DNA from: Hydractinia symbiolongicarpus
Lineage: Eukaryota; Cnidaria; Hydrozoa; Anthoathecata; Hydractiniidae
NCBI RefSeq assembly: GCF_029227915.1
Contig: NC_079884.1
Span: forward strand, 22,382,001-22,446,000
Length of the DNA: 64,000 nucleotides
Reading direction: 5' to 3'
In this document: in pieces, positions 21,682-50,689 of the stretch
How positions within the stretch are numbered: position 1 is the stretch's first letter
Layout: each line of letters begins with the position of its first letter
Translations under genes and position numbers: made by a program
Notes under the pieces: model-generated
Seen by the model: only the letters and a program-made list of their open reading frames with translations
What the model was told of the DNA's origin: nothing
The model's database searches: none

Positions 21682-24600
21682 ACTGAAATAATAAAAATTA
21701 AACGATTGATATGTGGAACTCTTTACAGAATTGATTTTCAGAGTAGTAAGTGGTTGTATATTATAAAAAAAATGATAATAACCAAATTTAAAAACAGGTT
21801 ATTGTTTTTTTTCAACATTAAGAGAGATAATGTATTTTTGTGTTTTGAAAGTGGCAAGACAAAGCTTACTTCTGATTCTTCTATGATTTTAACGTATCAG
21901 AGAAGAAGGAAATAAAGAATACTTCACAAGATGTTATCAGTATTTTTTTAGATGCTATCAAGGTAAAGTTAAAAAAGCAGGAATTGCAAAGTTTAAGGCG
22001 GGTTTAAACTTTGATAAAAAGATTGAAATCTGCCAAACTAAATTTAGAATAATAGAAATAAACTTTTAAAAATGTAGCGCTAAAAAAATTGTCTCATTAA
22101 ATGGCGGCGAAACAATTAAGAGTCTTAAAAGCACAACCTGGTTCCCAGGATCTGTTGTCTATTTTTTGCTTATCCATAAGCGCAGTGCCAATGAGAGACA
22201 AAAAGAGAGGTAGGTTGAGAAAAGCAAAGATCGTCGCTTTATTTTATTGGCCATAAAAAATGACCTAGCACCCTATTGTGATAACATTGTTTTGCTACAT
22301 AAAAGCAATATTATCACGTACGCGGTACATCGCAGTACGCAGTACAATTATCACAAACGCGATACATCAAACATGTACCGCGCTTTAGGATCGTAATGGA
22401 AGGGGGGGGGGGGGGTAATGAGTTAATAAATTAACATTTTATAGCTTCCATCACTGAGCAGACGAGGCAGGGAAAACTTTTATGGTTTTAAGCCACCACT
22501 TGAGCTAAAAACGCATCTACTGCAAAAGTTTATCCCCTATTATCGATCATTTTTTTCATTTTTCTTTTCATTTTTTTTTTCATTTTTCTTTTTTCATTTT
22601 TTTCTTTTAAGTGCTAAGGAAGGATGCAGCGTAGCCCCACGGTCTTCTAGGTTGCTACACCGCTGATTTGTACGTTATGTGATGTTATCCATGGTTGCAC
22701 TATCCTGATATATTTCATAAAAATTAGTTTAGAAACATGAGAATCTTTCCCTTTGAAACAATTTTTCCTGTGAATGATTTTCTCTGCGTAATTTCTTCTA
22801 TTACAAATAATTTTGATTTATCGTTGTTTTTGCTTATCTATACGCTAATTTCGTCTGTCTAGTACAGTCGAAATTAGATTTTTATTTTTTTTTTTAAGAA
22901 ATAGCCGCAATTAATCACAATTGCTAAACTTTCATTTTTATTTTATCTTTTGTGTCGTATTACAAAGGCGTTTGTTTAATTCAAAAATCATGGGTAGCTT
23001 AATGCGTTTTTTTTAGTTATGAACACGTGCACGGACAAAGTTATAGACAATTAATTGCGTTGTCTATTTCGTTAAAAGGTTTTCTTTATTCGCGCCCTTT
23101 TTTAAAGAAATTAACAGAAACAAATTTGTGATGAGAAGAACAACAAATTTTAAGAAGTTTCTTGTAAGCGCCTGTTTGCTTGTTGTGTATTTAATTGAAA
23201 ATTTAATTTTTTAATAGTATTATTTATAACTTCGTGTACTATGCTATTATATAAATTCAGAGTTTCGTTAAGAAAAACGAACAGTTTTTAATACTTCATT
23301 GTGTAGAAGTGAATATTTCCACGGGGCTATTTTTTTTTAAAACATAAAAAGCACCTTAATAACCATATAATATGGAACAAATTACACTTTCGCAAATCTT
23401 CTTTGATGATATATGAGGTCAAGGGAAACAAAGAGAACATAATTTCCAGTATTTAGCAAACTTTGACAAAATTTAAATAAAGCAAATTTCGTTAAGTTAG
23501 TCGTCCCCTTTTACATCATTTAAACTAATAAATACCACGAGTAACAGTTACTTTTCAGTGCAAGTATTAACCATATTTTTTAAAATTGTTTCTTTAATGA
23601 AAATACTACTTCGGGATCATTAAAACGGATATTCCTGATCCTTTTCCCGAATTTGTTTTCAGTAAAATCTATTAAGTAGGTGAATGTTTTTAAAGTCACA
23701 GTCCTGCATCAATTCTCTAATGGGATTGGTACGCCTCGATCCCCGGTAATAATCAGTGTTAGCGATGCACAAAATAGAGCTTATTCAATTTCATTGTTCC
23801 GATTATTCTAACCCGTCATGATCGGATATCGGATCGGGGTGAAGTGTTCTCAGATTATAAATGCAAGAATCCGGATAAGCCATCTGCATGCGTCGTTTGT
23901 ATACTGCAGCATGTAGCGTAGTAATGGATTCGTTTGTGGTTCGCAATTCTAGCGGATTGAATCCCGCCCATTGAGGGACTATATGTTAGCGATACCCTAA
24001 TCATCTCTTCTTTGATTTTACAAACTATTAACTTCAAAAAATAAACTACTATCACCTACAAAAGCAACGTGTGAATTGGGAAATATTAAGCAATCCTTTA
24101 GAAAAAATTAAAATTACTTTTTCGTATCACTTCTTTTTGAATCACCAAAACTAACAACCAGATTGTTTCATTGCTTTCACAGGATCTAGCAGTTAATTTA
24201 AAATTTTGAAATAGTAGTCACTTGGAGAAACATTACCTTAAGTGTATTTTCGCGCAGATTTAAATTCGCGTACATCATGATAGCTAAAGAGCCGTTTATG
24301 AAACCCAGAAGAGGGTAATGAAAGAGAGAGAGAGAAACTTTGCCACTTTTTCTATAGCGATTTTTAATTTTGAGAAAGTATCTTCATTTTTGTTGCTGCG
24401 TCAAGCTTTAAAAAAATGATTATTGTTAATTCGGTGACAAAACTTCTAAGATTTAAAATACTTAATTTCAAATCCATCTTAAATTTTTCTGGATTTCATT
24501 GATCCATTGGTACGTCGCAAGTCCGTGCATCCGTTCAATGGCTTCTGTAATAAACAGCGACTCTTGTTTCTTCCTTATTTTAAACACATTTATATTTTTC

Positions 24601-27600
24601 GTCAACATTATTTTCAAACATTTTGCTTCACTAGGCCAATGTGTGAGTTTGCGCGGAGGAGAACATCTCTACCACGAGGGGGGGTTTGATCACAAATGCG
24701 TATGGAAGTACTAATCGAGAGAAAAACTTATTTGCATATTCGTGAGAAAAACTTTCGTGATGGATTGACTTGGGATTTTACACAAGACAACACAAAGATT
24801 TGTATGAAGAGATAAAAAACGCGAGAATCGTGACGTTTTATACTTTTTGTCCTTCCATATTTCACAAAAGAAAAATTCAATCCACATCGGTAATAAGCTT
24901 TTCACCTTAACAAAAAAAGGGCCCATAATTTTTTTTACAATAGTGTTGTAGTTGTCTAATAAAAAAGTTTTGACCATTGCCACTCCTTCATCTTTTATCT
25001 GAACAAGAGTTACCAGCAACATTTTACAGTTTTTCAACACATGGTACTTTATAATAAAAGTACTTTTCAAAAAAATTAATTTGTCCGTAAAAGGGTAGCA
25101 GAAACATTTCGCTTGTGTCAATTCTGCGTATCCATAAATTTAATCAATTTGAATACCAGCGAAATCTACCAACAAGGTACTTAAATATTTTTGCTACACG
25201 AACAAATATTTTGACGATGTAGAAAATGTAATTTCAGTACCTTTAAGATGAAATGTAACTCTGTGAACCTTAGCTGTGGTCATCTTTTTCGTTTTGCATA
25301 AAAGAAGGCTATTACAGTTTTCTTTATTTTTAATATTTAAGAAAAACCCGGATGATCCTACGTTGTAGCTGTGTTGTGTCCTATTATGTTATCTCGGTAT
25401 TTTTTTCAGAATGTTAACAAAGAATTCTTTTTAAGTTTTTTTAAAAGTGATATAATTGAAAATATATTCACAAGAAATTAGTTTAGCGAAAAGGGAATAT
25501 CTACGTAAAATTATATATATTTGCTTCCTCTTTTTTCATAGAAAAATATGCATAATTAAGCATCCAAGATCATAAATGCGGCTTTAAAAGTGAAAAACGA
25601 ATGTTCATACTTTTTTTGTTATTTTTGCATATTAAATTTTATCAGGATCTGAAATGTTAATCAATTTTTTATGTTATGTTGTAAAGGAATTTAGAACAGA
25701 TGAATAATAACGCATACTTTTCGTTGGAAAAAAGAAATACCTCTAGTTGGCCTAGCCGGGATATAAGTAGCTAATCTTCCCAATTAAAGGCAGGATATGT
25801 TAGGAAAACAAGAATGCCTTTTTTGATTGCCACGTCCTTTAGTTCAGGAATGTGTGACCAATGTTAGATAAGGATACAACCAAATATGGCGCTGTAAAAT
25901 AGAAATATCTTTATTGTTAAAGCTTACCTCCCCCAAAAACAAGCTTATAAAGTTTTATATAAATCTTTTTATTTTTTTGAAAAATTCGTGGTTTGTGATA
26001 AGTTTTGAAGAGCTAACTGATTATGCGATAATTAGGGAACTAAGTATTAATATTCATGTAAGTATGTTTAAAATATCAACCTGGATAGGCAAAAACATAT
26101 TTACATAAACACATGCTTTAATAACTTTTAAAACAGTACCTCATTTTTCTACTTTATGATGTCATCGCATTAATTAGCATAATTATCAAAACTTCAAAGC
26201 CAAAAATCTTAAAAACCGATAGAACTTTTTCAAAAAATTAAAAAGATTCATAGACAAAATTAGAAGTCCACTTGTACTAAATGGCCGAAATGCCATGTTT
26301 ATTTTGATGATGTCATCAAAATTTATTGTAATTTTGCTTTCGTCCTCATAAAATTAAATAAAAGTGCATTTAGCATGGTTATTTGATGTGGTCTAATCAA
26401 CAAATCCTTGCCTAAAATATTTTTTTAGTGGGCCATATGTATATCGTATGACTAGTTTGTATAAGAATATATACATTTCAAGTCCTTAAAAAGGCATCTC
26501 GAGCAGGAGAAAGTAAAAGTCAGAGTTTAAAGTTCCACACTCGTAAAACAGAAGCAAAAAATATACCTATCTGCAATTCGTGATCTTGATATTATCCACA
26601 ATCTTGGAGGAAGTCAAGCTTGGAATAAGACAGCTGGTTCTTCTATAATATCGATTTTTCTTTCTAACAGCAATGGATACCAACTTAATTGCCAGGCCTC
26701 TAAATTGAAGCAGCTGAATAGTGTTTTAAATTTCATGTTGTGAAATTCAGTCTGGTCCTGAATTTTTGAACTATTGTTTTTCTACTGTTTTTAAAAATCG
26801 ATTTAGCCTGGGGATATGGTCTGGGGCATAGGTTTGGATTTGCAGGCGTGTACGTTATAACACTTAAACGATTTTTGTAAAATGTTAAATCATGGTGAAG
26901 TGAAGGTATTATTAATTCATGAAGATTTTAAAATTTGAAGTAGAGAGCGTTTCTTCAAAAATATAACATGGTCCTGATTGATTTATAATTAATCAAGTTA
27001 AATATGATATCGTAAAACGGATCTATCTCTGAAAAAAATACATTACATATCTTTTTTTATATAATTTTATTCTTTTGTTTTGAAAACACCTGCTATGTGA
27101 AAAAATATATTACAATAATTAATTAAACTTGGAATAAAATATATATGCTAAGTCGTGGGATGAAGATATGATAAATTTCATAGCCTTTTTTTAAAATAGC
27201 TGTGAAAAATTGTTCTGTGCGCTCTTGTGTACATCGCAATGGTTGGGCATGCGCAGTAAAATAATTTTTCCGCTTCTGCAATATACAGCAATTTCGTAAA
27301 TGTTCCTAAGAAACAAGCACCAAAATGAGGGAAATTTGAGGAGCGATGTAATAACACATCTTGATATATATATTTCGCATAAAAACAAGATTTTATTGGG
27401 CGAGTTTGCTATAACTAAGAGAATAGAAATATCCTCCTAGGTTAAAATCTTTTAGTCCTAAAGCTGTAGGATTTTTTATGAGTTGTTTAGAAGGTTTTTC
27501 ATGTGATCCAGGAATCATATAAAATTGAAAAAATTCAAATATGGTTTACGCCATCTGATAATCTCAATACTTTATTGCAGATTTTCATGTAGGCCAGCAA

Positions 27601-29479
27601 AAACAAAGAATGATTACCATTTTTTTTTTGATAATAGTGCATGGTAGAATTTTTACTAAAATAGAGTGATTATGCAAACTGGAGGCTTTTTCAACCTTTT
27701 GCACTATAAAATTGCTAGCGAAATTTTTAATATTTTAATATTGTCTCTGGAATAACTCTTTATCAATTTTCTAAGAATTTTTCAGTAATAAATTGTTCCA
27801 ATGATTATCATTTCTGATTCTGTGAGATCTCGTCCCTAAAGGAAAATTGGGAAAATGTCTAAACATAGGACATTTGCGCGTTTTCACGATAGTAGACCAG
27901 ATAAAATTAAAAACTTGTAGCTACTACAGAAAAACTATTTTAAAAAGAATTACTATATCATTCAAGTAAATTCTCTCCGACTAAACTATCGAGGTTCAAA
28001 ACGACTTTACAATATATAGAAAAGAAATATTGCAGTTATCAATAGCATGACATCATAAGTTTTTACACTACTTATAATATATAGTCCAAATTGGTCCCAA
28101 AAAAATAAATTAATTTTAAAAAAATAGGCAGTCCAAAACAAAGTTTCTAAGATAGCAGTGATTTTCGTCTACTGTTGACTATTTAAAGTTAAAACTTTAT
28201 TTACATTTTGGAATCCCCTTTCTGAAAATATGATTTAAAGCTTACTTCCTACGAAAAAACAAATTAAAAGGTTGTCTAAGAATTTCTCTTTTTTTTTGAA
28301 AAATCTTGATTGGTTTTTAAGATTTTAGACCTGAAAGTTCCACTAATTATGCATGACATCACGAACTCGGTCTAACTGAGGTGTTGCATTTATTTGTTTT
28401 ACCAAGCCATAATGGATTTAAAAATGTTTTTCATTCGAAAAACTACGCATAAAGGTTACAAAAGGTGATAGTGTTGTGACAGATGCCAGTTGCACCTGAC
28501 TGGTTCATGTAAAAGAAAACATAAAAGGTGTTTTTAAAAAGATTACGTAAAGCCTCCTTCCTAACGATAACGAAATACCCGTTTCCTCTATTGCATAACA
28601 ACATTGTAGTAGACCTCTGCTCTTTTCCATCACAATCAACATCCATCCAACACCATCAACAATATATACTATCAAATAGATAATAGAGGCCTGTTTACAA
28701 ATAAACCGTTACGTAATACTTTCAACCGCTTTCAGGTTATTTTTAAGTTTTGATGCCAAAAAAAGAGAAATGAGACTTTGAAAGTAGCTCTGAACCGTCT
28801 GGTCACGTGATGAAAATACTGCACTATATGTGGGGTAACTCGATTACCTGATGCTATATATATAAACTAGCCTTTTTTAATTTAACTTATCGTTTGTTAT
28901 TCAAATTCGTGATTTCATGCAATTTTAGAAAGCCGGTCTGATAGTACAGTGGGAAGATCCTGAAAAGAAATTTAATTTGATAATAATTCCACAGCACTGA
29001 AAAAAACTGTTTATTATGTTGGAAGTTAGATTCAATTCCGATGTGAGAAGTTTTTGCAAATCTTATTTCTAAAAATAAGAGGCATAAACAAAAATTTTTT
29101 GCAAACTATTTTGGAATGCCATGAAAAAAATACAAAACTAATACTTGCGTTCAAAAGGGAATTTTTATAACAAAGATACATATTTTTAAAGAAATAAATG
29201 ATGACAGAAAAATAATTTTACTTTAATTTTTTTTTTTTTTTTACGGTAATGTAAAGTATACATCACGGAGACAGAAATCTATTTCTAACCTTCATGTATA
29301 TATTAAACAAACATGTCATAAGGGAAAAATACATTCTCATCTTCTTATCTTTTCCATTTTTGTACATAATTTTGCAAATAGAGCCAAAATCACAAAAAAG
29401 TTACCAAAAATTAAGTTACTCAAAAATTTCTTTTTATTCATAATAACTTTAATTTTCGCGAAAAAAAAAAAGTTTTAAA
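21682..29479. other. 7.8 kb gene-poor region
   Basis: No supported exon. It includes a G14 run (22402-22415), a GTAC-rich inverted repeat (22321-22330 with 22373-22382), and a GA run near 24328. The 136-codon minus frame at 24711-25121 starts at TTG and has no domain. Two AT-rich stretches (about 25900-26450 and 28200-28400) share phrases such as ATGATGTCAT and TTTTTTGAAAAAT and may be old repeats. A short ATG-initiated minus frame at 28443-28646 begins MDVDCDGKEQRS but has no support. Confidence 0.4.
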
Positions 29480-29591
29480 AATTTGTCATCCTCGTCCCCA
29501 AGTTTGTTGCATATGCCAGGGCTGCTACCCCTTTCGCCGCCCGCCTCGATGTCGAAAAGGCAAAAAAACCTGGGGGCGAGGTTGAAAATTT
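29480..29591. mobile_element. MITE-like repeat with CCTCGTCCCC termini
   Basis: The left end AAATTTGTCATCCTCGTCCC and the right end (reverse complement beginning AAATTTTCAACCTCGCCCCC) form an imperfect inverted repeat about 112 bases apart, around a GC-rich core. Termini of this CCTCGTCCCCAGG type are, from memory, common in small non-autonomous DNA elements of marine invertebrates. Confidence 0.45.
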
Positions 29592-30529
29592 GTAGTCTTG
29601 CGGATGATAAAAAAATAAAACAATATGCAATGTATATGACTTCCCATTGAAGAATCCTTTTGTAGGTATATTACGATGAAAAATAACCTCATTTTATAAA
29701 ATACTTATTTATGCTTTTATTTTCCTTTTAAGACCAGCTTTCTGAAAATGTATAATATGTACTTAATATTTTGCCAAAAAAAAATTCCTACTAAAATTCT
29801 GTCTGCTACAATATTGTCTGCAATAATCTGGCCAATGGTTCTGCAAAAAAAAAAAATATTCGCGACTCAAAATACTTATGCTCTTAAAGGTGGGTGAATT
29901 ATGGTGAATCGCAACGTTTTTAAATATAAGTTTTTTCACTGCCGTTCAACGTAAACTCCAATTTATATTTTTTTTATGGAAAGAGAACTCAAAAAAGTGT
30001 AGCTATCACGAGCTAGTTATCGCTGAGCTCTTTTCTCACCTTCAGCAGCTCTCCCACTCATTTTTCAACCATTTTAATTAGGATTATAGGGTTTCTTAGA
30101 CTAAATTTTAGGAGAATTTTAGAATCTTCTTGTCAAATATTAGAAGGATTAAAAAAAAAAAAAAAAAATTGTAAGTTAACAGAACGACAGATTATCATAC
30201 AAAAAAGACTTCATAAATTGACTACAAGACCTTTAAAGTTAAAAAAAAAATCAATAGAAAACTTCTCATTTTTTTGAATCTGAAAGATCTGAAAGCAACA
30301 TTTTGGTTTTGTCTCAACATCAATTGCATTAAAGTGACAGTTGTTTGGCACTTAATGTCACATCCACATTGACTATACCACTTTGCATTTCATTGACATT
30401 GCTATACAAACAGCTCTTACAAACCAAAGCTGAGATGATTTCCCATGGCAGGATACAAAAAAATTTGTAAGAGTTTTATTTGCCTTTATTGTTCTTTATT
30501 GTTATTCACAGAGTAGAAGAATGCTTGAT
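29592..30529. other. Intergenic, nothing recognised
   Basis: AT-rich with several poly-A/T runs (for example near 30155). No gene. Confidence 0.4.
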
Positions 30530-31335
30530 AGTAAAATGTGCTACTGTGACTGTAATTTCCTCCAAACTAGCATAGTCTTCTCTTCTAGCGCTAGAGAGTT
30601 TAAAAAACTGTTACATCAACGATGAACTGGTCAATATCAAAATCTAGTTTCAGTAAGCCTTTTGCAAATGCATTATGTATTCGATGCAAGGGACAAGCGC
30701 CAACATCTAAAAATGATGAATCATTCTTATTTTCTAATTAAGTTATAGCAAACGTTTTAAAATGCAAGATTCACATTCAGACCAACCATTCTCAAATGTA
30801 AGAGGTAGGAAGGGTTTCATTCCATGTCAATACTAAACTTTTAGAAATGATGTAAAAGATCTTCATTTGTACAATTCCAACACACAATGAACCACAGTAG
30901 GAAGAACACAGTAGGAACGAGGTAACAACCTCGTTACTTCTTCTTGACCAATACCGTACATTACCATCATATTGGTTCTGAGCTTTGGAAGTTGCGGTTT
31001 CATCGAATTTGAAAGTGAAAGGACGATCATTGAAATCTTCAATCAATTTATCGTTTAAATATGGAGCAAAGCCAAACTGCAAACTGTACTTCAATTTAGT
31101 TTATTCTTGCTGATAAGACTATTTTATAGTCGCAAACATACTTCATTACAGTTCTGAGTCGTTTTCTGCACTAGCAAATGAATGATTAGAAATAACGCAT
31201 TTTAAAGCTTGTAACACTTCTGCATGGAAAATTTTCTCTTCTCGAGTGATAACTAACTTTCCACTTGCAAAATTTAATACATTGCCTGACATTACTTGGA
31301 ATGTTCTTTGTGTGGATTGTTCAGATTCAACTCTC
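30530..31335 (-). pseudogene. Decayed transposon-related gene (hAT-like family), broken frame
   Basis: Three consecutive minus-strand blocks in different frames appear to belong to one protein. Block 1 (from 31331) reads SGNVLNFASGKLVITREEKI and ALKCVISNHSFASAENDSEL. Block 2 (31094-30792) reads FTFKFDETATSKAQNQYDGN, then VRYWSRRSNEVV and YCGSLCVGI. Block 3 (near 30720-30560) reads SSFLDVGACPLHRIHNAFAK and LDFDIDQFIVDV. This resembles, from memory, a repeated uncharacterised cnidarian/fish family related to hAT transposases (FDETTT..QYD..V.YWS, then CPLH..HNAF). There are stops and frameshifts between blocks, and a short tandem duplication near 30893-30913 (ACAGTAGGAA twice) disrupts block 2. 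It is not functional. Confidence 0.45.
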
Positions 31336-33276
31336 TGGGATTTTTTTGATGGCTCTTAGACTTTTGGTGCAAGTCCACTTGAGCAATTTCATCACATCTA
31401 TTCTAAATGACTTACAACAAAGCTGCTAAACTGTTTTAACCTTGTATACTGTTCTTCCCATTTAAGAGAATATGATGTTTTCTATTAACTTACCATTTTA
31501 TACTATCTCGATATGCATTTAACCTTTTTAATCAACTAAAAACAGTCAAAAGATAGTAAGTATACTCACTGAGGAACGATTGAAAACAGAAATGCAATAT
31601 CAGAGTTACATAATACAGAATTTGATTTCGCACATGTTACATGCTGCACACCAAATGTAAAATATGAACTACATCATGTCTGTACATGTTGTTGTTCATA
31701 AAGAATTTGCATTTTTTAGGAATTTAAGAAACATTTGCATAATTTTACGAGGATTCTAGGAATTGGACTCCTTATATCTTAATCTAGGATAGGAATTTTA
31801 GGAAGTGTTAGAAGCCTGCCTTTAGTGGGACATTACACTGTGTTTATATACTTTCCAGGACTAAGCTTCGATTTGCATCTGGCTTACTGAAAACAATTCT
31901 GCTGCATGAATAAACATTTGCATAACATGCAGTAACCTTTAGCTAGCTAGTACCAGAATGAAGAAAAAGGCAAGATTTCCCCGATCATATTAGCTAGCAG
32001 ACTAGCTCTCTTCAGCCTGCTGGGTCGTATTTGTAAAAATGGTCGAAATACTGCGAATGTTTTAAAAGGAGAGATCCTAATTATGTTCTTGGTAAATATA
32101 TATGCTTGAAAAGCATCATTCAATCGTTCCTCTCCACTGCCATATTTGTTTACATTTAAATGTTGAATACAATCTTACGCAGAAAAACAGATCTCTGGTA
32201 ATGACGAATCAAAATTTAAGACTGAAACCCAAGGTAACCTGATTAAATTAAGGATTTTTGGAGTAAAGACTAAAACTCATGGCTACTGTAAAGTTATAGT
32301 AAAGTGCAACAGATACATTTTAGCAGTTAGTTTGTTAAAAAAAAATTTTGATCACGTTATGACCATTCTAGTTAATACCCTTCACCATTTTTGGTGGACG
32401 GTATTAAACTAGATAAGTTTTAATTTATCAGCACAGAAAAACACTTGAACCTAAATACAATAAAATTATAAAATATAGAAAATTATTTATGAAAATATAA
32501 TGTATACAAGCTTTTTTAATAAGTAACAACTTAAGTATTGTGAGTTTTGAACAAAAGTTAGGCTTCAAAAGTAAGGAAAAAATTTAAAAAAATATTAAGT
32601 TCTCACCTTCTATTAAATGATAAAAGTAAATAAAATATAGTCAGATAATGAAGCTGCCATGAAAGTTTTTTCATTTGTTACTTCGATAACTCAATAACCT
32701 TGATCATTGATTTTATTATCTTCCAAGATAAAGCGTGCGTTAACAACGGAGTTGAACGGAAAATTAGTGTTTTGTTTATTAAAAGCAAAATAACTTATAT
32801 GCAAGCTAGAACTGTTCACAAAATTAAACGAGACAATCTTATTTTCGCGCTTTACCTAATGTTGAAAGCCTCTGGAAACATGTGGACAGTTGTGCTGGGA
32901 AAGACTAAGGGCCTAGCTAGCTACTAACAAAGGGTAAGAATGAACTTGGCTCATCAATTTTATGGAGGCTTGTAACGACCGTACAATTCATATTGTTGTT
33001 GTGAAATCTTCAGATTTATACGTGCTAATTGACCTCTGCTTGAAACCGAGGCTTCTTAGTACGAAAATTAAGTCGAAAATTAAGAATATCTTGACCGTAA
33101 CATTAGCATCACCGTAACAGCATTTCGGATTAAGTTAAAAATTTAAACACACACCAATTTAATAATGCTGAATATAATAATTATTATTAAAATTTGACAT
33201 AGCAGCAAGGTTAACGAATTATCCATACCTAATTAAATAATCATTCTGGGTCAAAAAATATAAATATTGTTGTCTT
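31336..33276. other. Intergenic, nothing recognised
   Basis: No exon supported. The plus frame at 32700-32927 is short and without a domain. Confidence 0.4.
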
Positions 33277-33282
33277 TTTATT
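33277..33282 (-). promoter_or_regulatory. Polyadenylation signal (AATAAA) of the adenylate kinase gene
   Basis: TTTATT on the plus strand, about 130 bases past the stop codon of the multi-domain adenylate kinase gene. Confidence 0.5.
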
Positions 33283-33414
33283 CACACAGAGTTTACAAAA
33301 TCATACATAGAATAAATAAGTCATTTAAAAAATAACATCGTATTAACAAAACCAGCGCGCAAAAAAATATCACGCGATGTTGGGTTTTTAGATCGCGTGT
33401 CTGTAACGTGGACA

Positions 33415-49149
<15,735 letters not shown>

Positions 49150-50179
49150 GTTAAATTTTTGGAGATTTCTAGGTGTCAAAATTGTATATGTAATGGTTTT
49201 GTGAAATAGTAAATTTTTTAATACTACATATATTTTACGCAATTTTACAATATACATATTTCAGAAAATAACCAGAATTGCAATGAAAGTATGACGAAGC
49301 AAAAATTTTATATTGGTCAACATTCATGTCATGATAGAAATGTATAAAACAAGATTTTTCCAGGTTGCAGCATTTGCTAATTTATAATTGCTGTTGAGTC
49401 TGTGCAGGTTAAACACTTTATTTTATTACAAACAAGCCTTTCTTGCATCATATAATCATATAATTTTAGGAATATCCTATTTAATTTTAGTCACCCTATC
49501 AATTTTTTTTCAAATGCTGTTCATCTGACCTGTGCATGCGTAAAAAGCAGCTATTTATTACTGACCACTTGACTACATTAAAAAGTATATATTTTTATGA
49601 AACTAGACATGATGAAGTTCATTGCCACATTTGCTCTCTTCCATAGATGCCCTTTGTTTATTTACTTTAAATGGAGCTAAACACAGTTTAGCTCATGTTA
49701 ATTGCAGTTCCCGGTTGGGTTGCTAGCTGGTTGGGTGAACTAAAATACAAAAACACTTTATTGAGCTTTAAAATTGGTGCATGATGTTTTGTTTACCCAC
49801 ATTGGGTATTGTCTGAATTAACCAGGCCAATGAGCCTAGCCTCTATTACCAATGGCCTATAAATTAAGAATTTCACATCACATTGGCCTCTGACCTAAGC
49901 TGACAAGATTGTCTTCAAAAAACAGGAAAGATTTTGGTGTTCATGTTGGGGAGCCTTTGAGTCTACTGTTTATGTTGTGTCATCGTGCGTGTACCCCAGC
50001 AAGGATACGGTGTGTTAAGCTCAGGTGTATGTTATAATATAGCGTAATAAACAATGAGACGGTCAAAGGAAAGGAAGGTACAACAGGTAGTTGTTACCTA
50101 GGAGAGTTAATACTTCGTCAGCCTTCGTTTTGTGGCGTGTGCGTATTCATGAGATAAGGGCAATTTTACACGAATAGTT
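49150..50179. other. Upstream region of the adenylate kinase gene
   Basis: Holds the 5' untranslated part and probably the promoter of the minus-strand adenylate kinase gene. No clear TATA element or other motif can be placed. No exon found. Confidence 0.4.
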
Positions 50180-50440
50180 TTAAAAAAGAGAGAAATGAAA
50201 CAATGAGAAGTTGTAAAAAAGAGAGATAAAGGAAAATACAAAAGTTGCAAAAAAGAGAGATAAAGGAAGCAACAAAAGTTGTAATAAAAAAGAGAGAAAG
50301 GAAACAAAGAGAGAGAAAAGAAAACAACGAAGGACTGTTGTAAAAAGAGAGAAAAAACAACGAAGGACTGTTGTAAAAAAGAGAGAGAAAAGAAAGCAAC
50401 GAAGGACAGTTGTAAAAAATTATGAGAAGGGAACAACAGG
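50180..50440 (+). repeat. Purine-rich minisatellite
   Basis: Repeated phrases GTTGTAAAAAAGAGAGA and AACGAAGGACTGTTGTAAAA with a period of about 35-45 bases. The Phe/Leu/Ser-rich minus-strand frames across it are products of this composition. Confidence 0.75.
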
Positions 50441-50689
50441 TAGTTGTTGAAAACAAATACGCTTTATGAGATTAGGATAGGTGTCCCGGAGAGTGTTATT
50501 AAATTGCGCAGGAGAGTTTTGTGTCATTTTGCTTGCCCAGCATCCTCACCCCTTTTTGCCAAATATGGCTTTATAATAACATCACAAAGTCCTAAATGAA
50601 ATACATTTGTCTTTCTAATATTGTGTTTTTTCTGGAAACATTAGCAATTAATAATATATAAAAGCTTAAAAAAAACATAAAAATAAAAT

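Noticed and set aside
24711-25121. 136-codon minus-strand frame in the gene-poor region
   Set aside because: Starts at TTG, has no recognisable domain, no clear splice sites and no polyadenylation signal.
50107-50456. Two overlapping minus-strand Phe/Ser/Leu-rich frames
   Set aside because: Products of a purine-rich minisatellite read on the other strand.
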